A stretch of 64,000 nt of DNA. Source: Calditrichia bacterium. Its GTDB lineage: Bacteria; Calditrichota; Calditrichia; Calditrichales; J004. A model generated the notes under the pieces. It ran no database searches and was not told the origin of the DNA. It saw only the letters and a list, made by a program, of their open reading frames with translations. The translations under genes were made by a program, and so were the position numbers. Of this stretch, positions 62,090 through 64,000 are shown one piece after another. Location of the stretch: NCBI GenBank assembly GCA_020635035.1, contig JACKAO010000007.1, forward strand, positions 248,001 to 312,000. The letters run 5' to 3'. Positions within the stretch are counted from its first letter, which is position 1, and the number at the start of each line of letters is the position of its first letter.

Positions 62090-62941
62090 ATGGTTAAAAG
62101 TATTCTAATTCCGCTTGATCCTTCACCTTATACGGATGCAGCGATTCAGATTGGCTGTTTAATGGCCAAATACCACAGCGCTCAGCTTACCGGTCTTGTT
62201 GTTCTTGATATTCCCGGTATTGAAAAATCTGTTGGTCCTGTTCCGATGGGCGGACAGTACTACGCTGAACGACTGGAAGAAAAACATAGAAAAATTGCCC
62301 AGGATCGCATCGATCAGTTACTTGATAAATTCAGGGAAAAATGTGAAGAAGCCGGTGTGGATCACAAAGAAGCACAAAACCAGGGCAGCCCAAGTGAAGC
62401 GATTATCCATGAAGCAATATACTATGATATGATTATTGGAGGTTTGAGAACACATTATCATTTTGATATGGATAATGATGATGAAGGTGAATCTTTGGAA
62501 AAATTCTTATCAGAATCAATTACACCAATCTATGGTGTACCAAAAGAATTGAACCTGCCCGGATTATCTGATGGACAAATAAAAGCTTTGATTCCTTTCA
62601 ATGCCAGTTTGCCATCGGCACGTGCCCTGCAACGCTTTGCACAGTTTATGATACCAGAAATGACACTACCGCGCCTTGTTATGTCTTCAGTAGATGAAGA
62701 AGTTGCCAAAGCCGCATTGGATCATGCCAAAAATTATCTTGAACTGCATGGCTTTAAAAATATAATGACAGATTATACGGATATGGAAATTAAACGTGCC
62801 TGTAAAGAAAAATTCCTTGATTGGGCGGACGTAGTTGTAGTGGGTGCGCACTCAAAGCGTGGTATTTTTGATTTTATGGTAGGCAGTCTGACCAAGCATC
62901 TGATAAAACTGGATAAGATACCGGTGCTGGTTGGCCAATAA
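62090..62941 (+). CDS. Universal stress protein, two UspA domains
   Basis: A 283-residue protein of tandem UspA domains. Domain 1 starts SILIPLDPSPYTDAAIQIGC (residues 4-23) and domain 2 ends VVVGAHSKRGIFDFMVGSLTKHLIKLDKIPVLV, carrying the ATP-binding G-x-H-x-x-x-G-x-x-x-x-x-x-G-S type loop. Domain 1 has a less complete loop. UspA proteins accumulate under stress or starvation. An AAAGGA is just before the ATG (about 62080-62085). Confidence 0.88.
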   Translation: MVKSILIPLDPSPYTDAAIQIGCLMAKYHSAQLTGLVVLDIPGIEKSVGPVPMGGQYYAERLEEKHRKIAQDRIDQLLDKFREKCEEAGVDHKEAQNQGSPSEAIIHEAIYYDMIIGGLRTHYHFDMDNDDEGESLEKFLSESITPIYGVPKELNLPGLSDGQIKALIPFNASLPSARALQRFAQFMIPEMTLPRLVMSSVDEEVAKAALDHAKNYLELHGFKNIMTDYTDMEIKRACKEKFLDWADVVVVGAHSKRGIFDFMVGSLTKHLIKLDKIPVLVGQ

Positions 62942-62975
62942 TTTATTGTTCCTGTTATAAAATTTAATGTATTTA

Positions 62976-63008
62976 AACCTTTCGGGTAATTTCCCGGAAG
63001 GTTTTTTT
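62976..63008 (+). terminator. Rho-independent terminator after the stress-protein gene
   Basis: AACCTTTCGGG (62976-62986) pairs with CCCGGAAGGTT (62993-63003), 11 pairs including one G-T wobble, with a 6-base loop and a T7 run. It lies 34 bases after the stop. Confidence 0.9.
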
Positions 63009-63033
63009 ATAGATAGATATCACCGGTAAAAAA

Positions 63034-64000
63034 TTGCAGTCAAATCTCACTACAAAAAAAATTTTTGTTTTCTGGTTTCCACTCGCCGCAACCTGGCTTA
63101 TGATGGCGGTTGAAGGACCCTTTCTTGCAGCAATCATTGCACGGCTGCCGGAGGCAAAATTCAATCTCGCAGCATATGGTGTAGCCTATTCTTTCGCATT
63201 GTTATCAGAAGCTCCTGTAATTATGATGCTCTCAGCATCAACAGCATTGGTTAAGGATAATCATACTTATACTAAACTTCGTAATTTTAATACTATGCTG
63301 ATAATTCTAGTAACATTTATTCTGCTTATAGGATTAATCCCGCCGTTTTTTGAATTTATTACCATGCATTTAATCAATTTGCCGCAAAACGTCAGCGATC
63401 TTACTTATACCAGTATGGTTATACTTATTCCCTGGCCGGGCGCCATTGCTTTAAGAAGATTTCTGCAGGGCATTCTGATCGTAAACAACAAAACGCGTCT
63501 TGTAAGCTATGGAACTATGATAAGGATTTCAGCGATGGGAGCAACAGGTTTTCTGCTTTTTAAGTATAGTAGTATTCCGGGAGCTTTTGTCGGAGCGTCT
63601 GCTCTGACAGCCGGGGTGGTTTCAGAAGTAATTATGACAGCATTTATTTGCCGCCCTTACATTAAAAAACTTCGCGTTTTAAAATCAGACCTGGCAGAAC
63701 AGTATTTACGATACAGAGAAATAGCGCGTTTTTATTATCCATTGGCATTGGCAACATTTATCGGTCTGGGTTCACAGCCATTAATAACTTTTATGGTTGG
63801 CCATAGTAATATGGCGCTCGAATCATTGGCAATTCTTCCGGTTATAAATGCCTTGGTTTTTATTTTCAGAAGCATGGGTTTGTCATACCAGGAAGTCGGC
63901 ATTGCGCTTATGGGAAAAAAGAACGAAGGGTATAAACCATTGAGAAACTTTGCATTGAAGATGGCTGTTATTAACACCTTTTTGTTAGGATTAATTGCCT
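63034..64000 (+). CDS. MATE/MOP-like multi-pass membrane protein (partial, cut by window end)
   Basis: An open frame runs from about 63034 (TTG; an in-frame stop is at 63010-63012) to the window end with 322 codons and no stop. It is highly hydrophobic with repeated membrane segments (KKIFVFWFPLAATWLMMAVE, MLIILVTFILLIGLIPPFF, and more). The pattern FLAAIIARLPEAKFNLAAYG, then ALRRFLQGILIVNNKTRLV, recalls MATE-type multidrug or polysaccharide flippases of the MOP superfamily. The start is uncertain (no strong ribosome-binding site), and the rest of the protein lies outside the window. Confidence 0.6.
   Translation, partial: MQSNLTTKKIFVFWFPLAATWLMMAVEGPFLAAIIARLPEAKFNLAAYGVAYSFALLSEAPVIMMLSASTALVKDNHTYTKLRNFNTMLIILVTFILLIGLIPPFFEFITMHLINLPQNVSDLTYTSMVILIPWPGAIALRRFLQGILIVNNKTRLVSYGTMIRISAMGATGFLLFKYSSIPGAFVGASALTAGVVSEVIMTAFICRPYIKKLRVLKSDLAEQYLRYREIARFYYPLALATFIGLGSQPLITFMVGHSNMALESLAILPVINALVFIFRSMGLSYQEVGIALMGKKNEGYKPLRNFALKMAVINTFLLGLIA

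Overview
The window looks like a chromosomal segment of a Gram-negative, flagellated bacterium of the FCB group, most likely Calditrichota or a near relative. Three things point there: two secreted proteins end in the 'LxQNYPNPFNPxTTI' type C-terminal sorting domain typical of that group; the flagellum has L- and P-ring genes (so an outer membrane is present); and there is an Mla-type outer-membrane lipid transport operon. The phylum is an inference, because no rRNA gene is present. DNA is AT-rich and densely coded, no gap exceeds about 300 bp, and I see no tRNA, rRNA, CRISPR array or intact insertion sequence.

Region 1 (1-13762) is flagellar. It starts with the end of flhF, then flhG, a small membrane protein, fliA (sigma-28), a small protein, and a PAS/histidine-kinase-like protein with a degraded ATPase domain. 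An M23 peptidase gene follows. A textbook sigma-54 promoter (5470-5485) then opens the rod/ring/hook-junction operon flgF-flgG-flgA-flgH-flgI-flgJ-flgN-flgK-flgL, which runs into a PLP aminotransferase-like gene.

Region 2 (13763-28768) is the most unusual part. A single 3746-residue gene encodes about ten consecutive sugar-modifying modules (pyruvyl transferase, three methyltransferases, GT9-like, GT4-like, at least four GT2 domains and another glycosyltransferase-like domain) and ends in duplicated TPR blocks. Two more GT2-TPR proteins follow it closely. Its position directly after flgK-flgL, and a sigma-54-like site 80 bp upstream, suggest a flagellar glycosylation machine; this is an inference.

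Region 3 (28769-31742) has a sigma-70 promoter, an HU protein, a second HU domain fused through a membrane helix to a LysM-like domain, and a trypsin-like protease paired with a tiny protein resembling the protease's own N-terminal domain.

Region 4 (31779-64000) is mostly housekeeping and cell-envelope: PAP2 phosphatase and polyphosphate kinase; nagB; a single-chain purL; a beta-helix protein; a PfkB sugar kinase; a large secreted CotH protein; an acyl-CoA ligase/ACP/acyltransferase fusion; a DUF1992 gene; a four-gene Mla operon (mlaD, lipoprotein, mlaE, mlaF); DUF493; a glutamine amidotransferase; feoA-feoB with a Cys-rich partner; an AmrS-type radical SAM enzyme; a small lipoprotein; an M16 peptidase; a MITE-like inverted repeat; a secreted cupredoxin; a D-2-hydroxyacid dehydrogenase; a universal stress protein; and the start of a MATE-like membrane protein cut by the window end.
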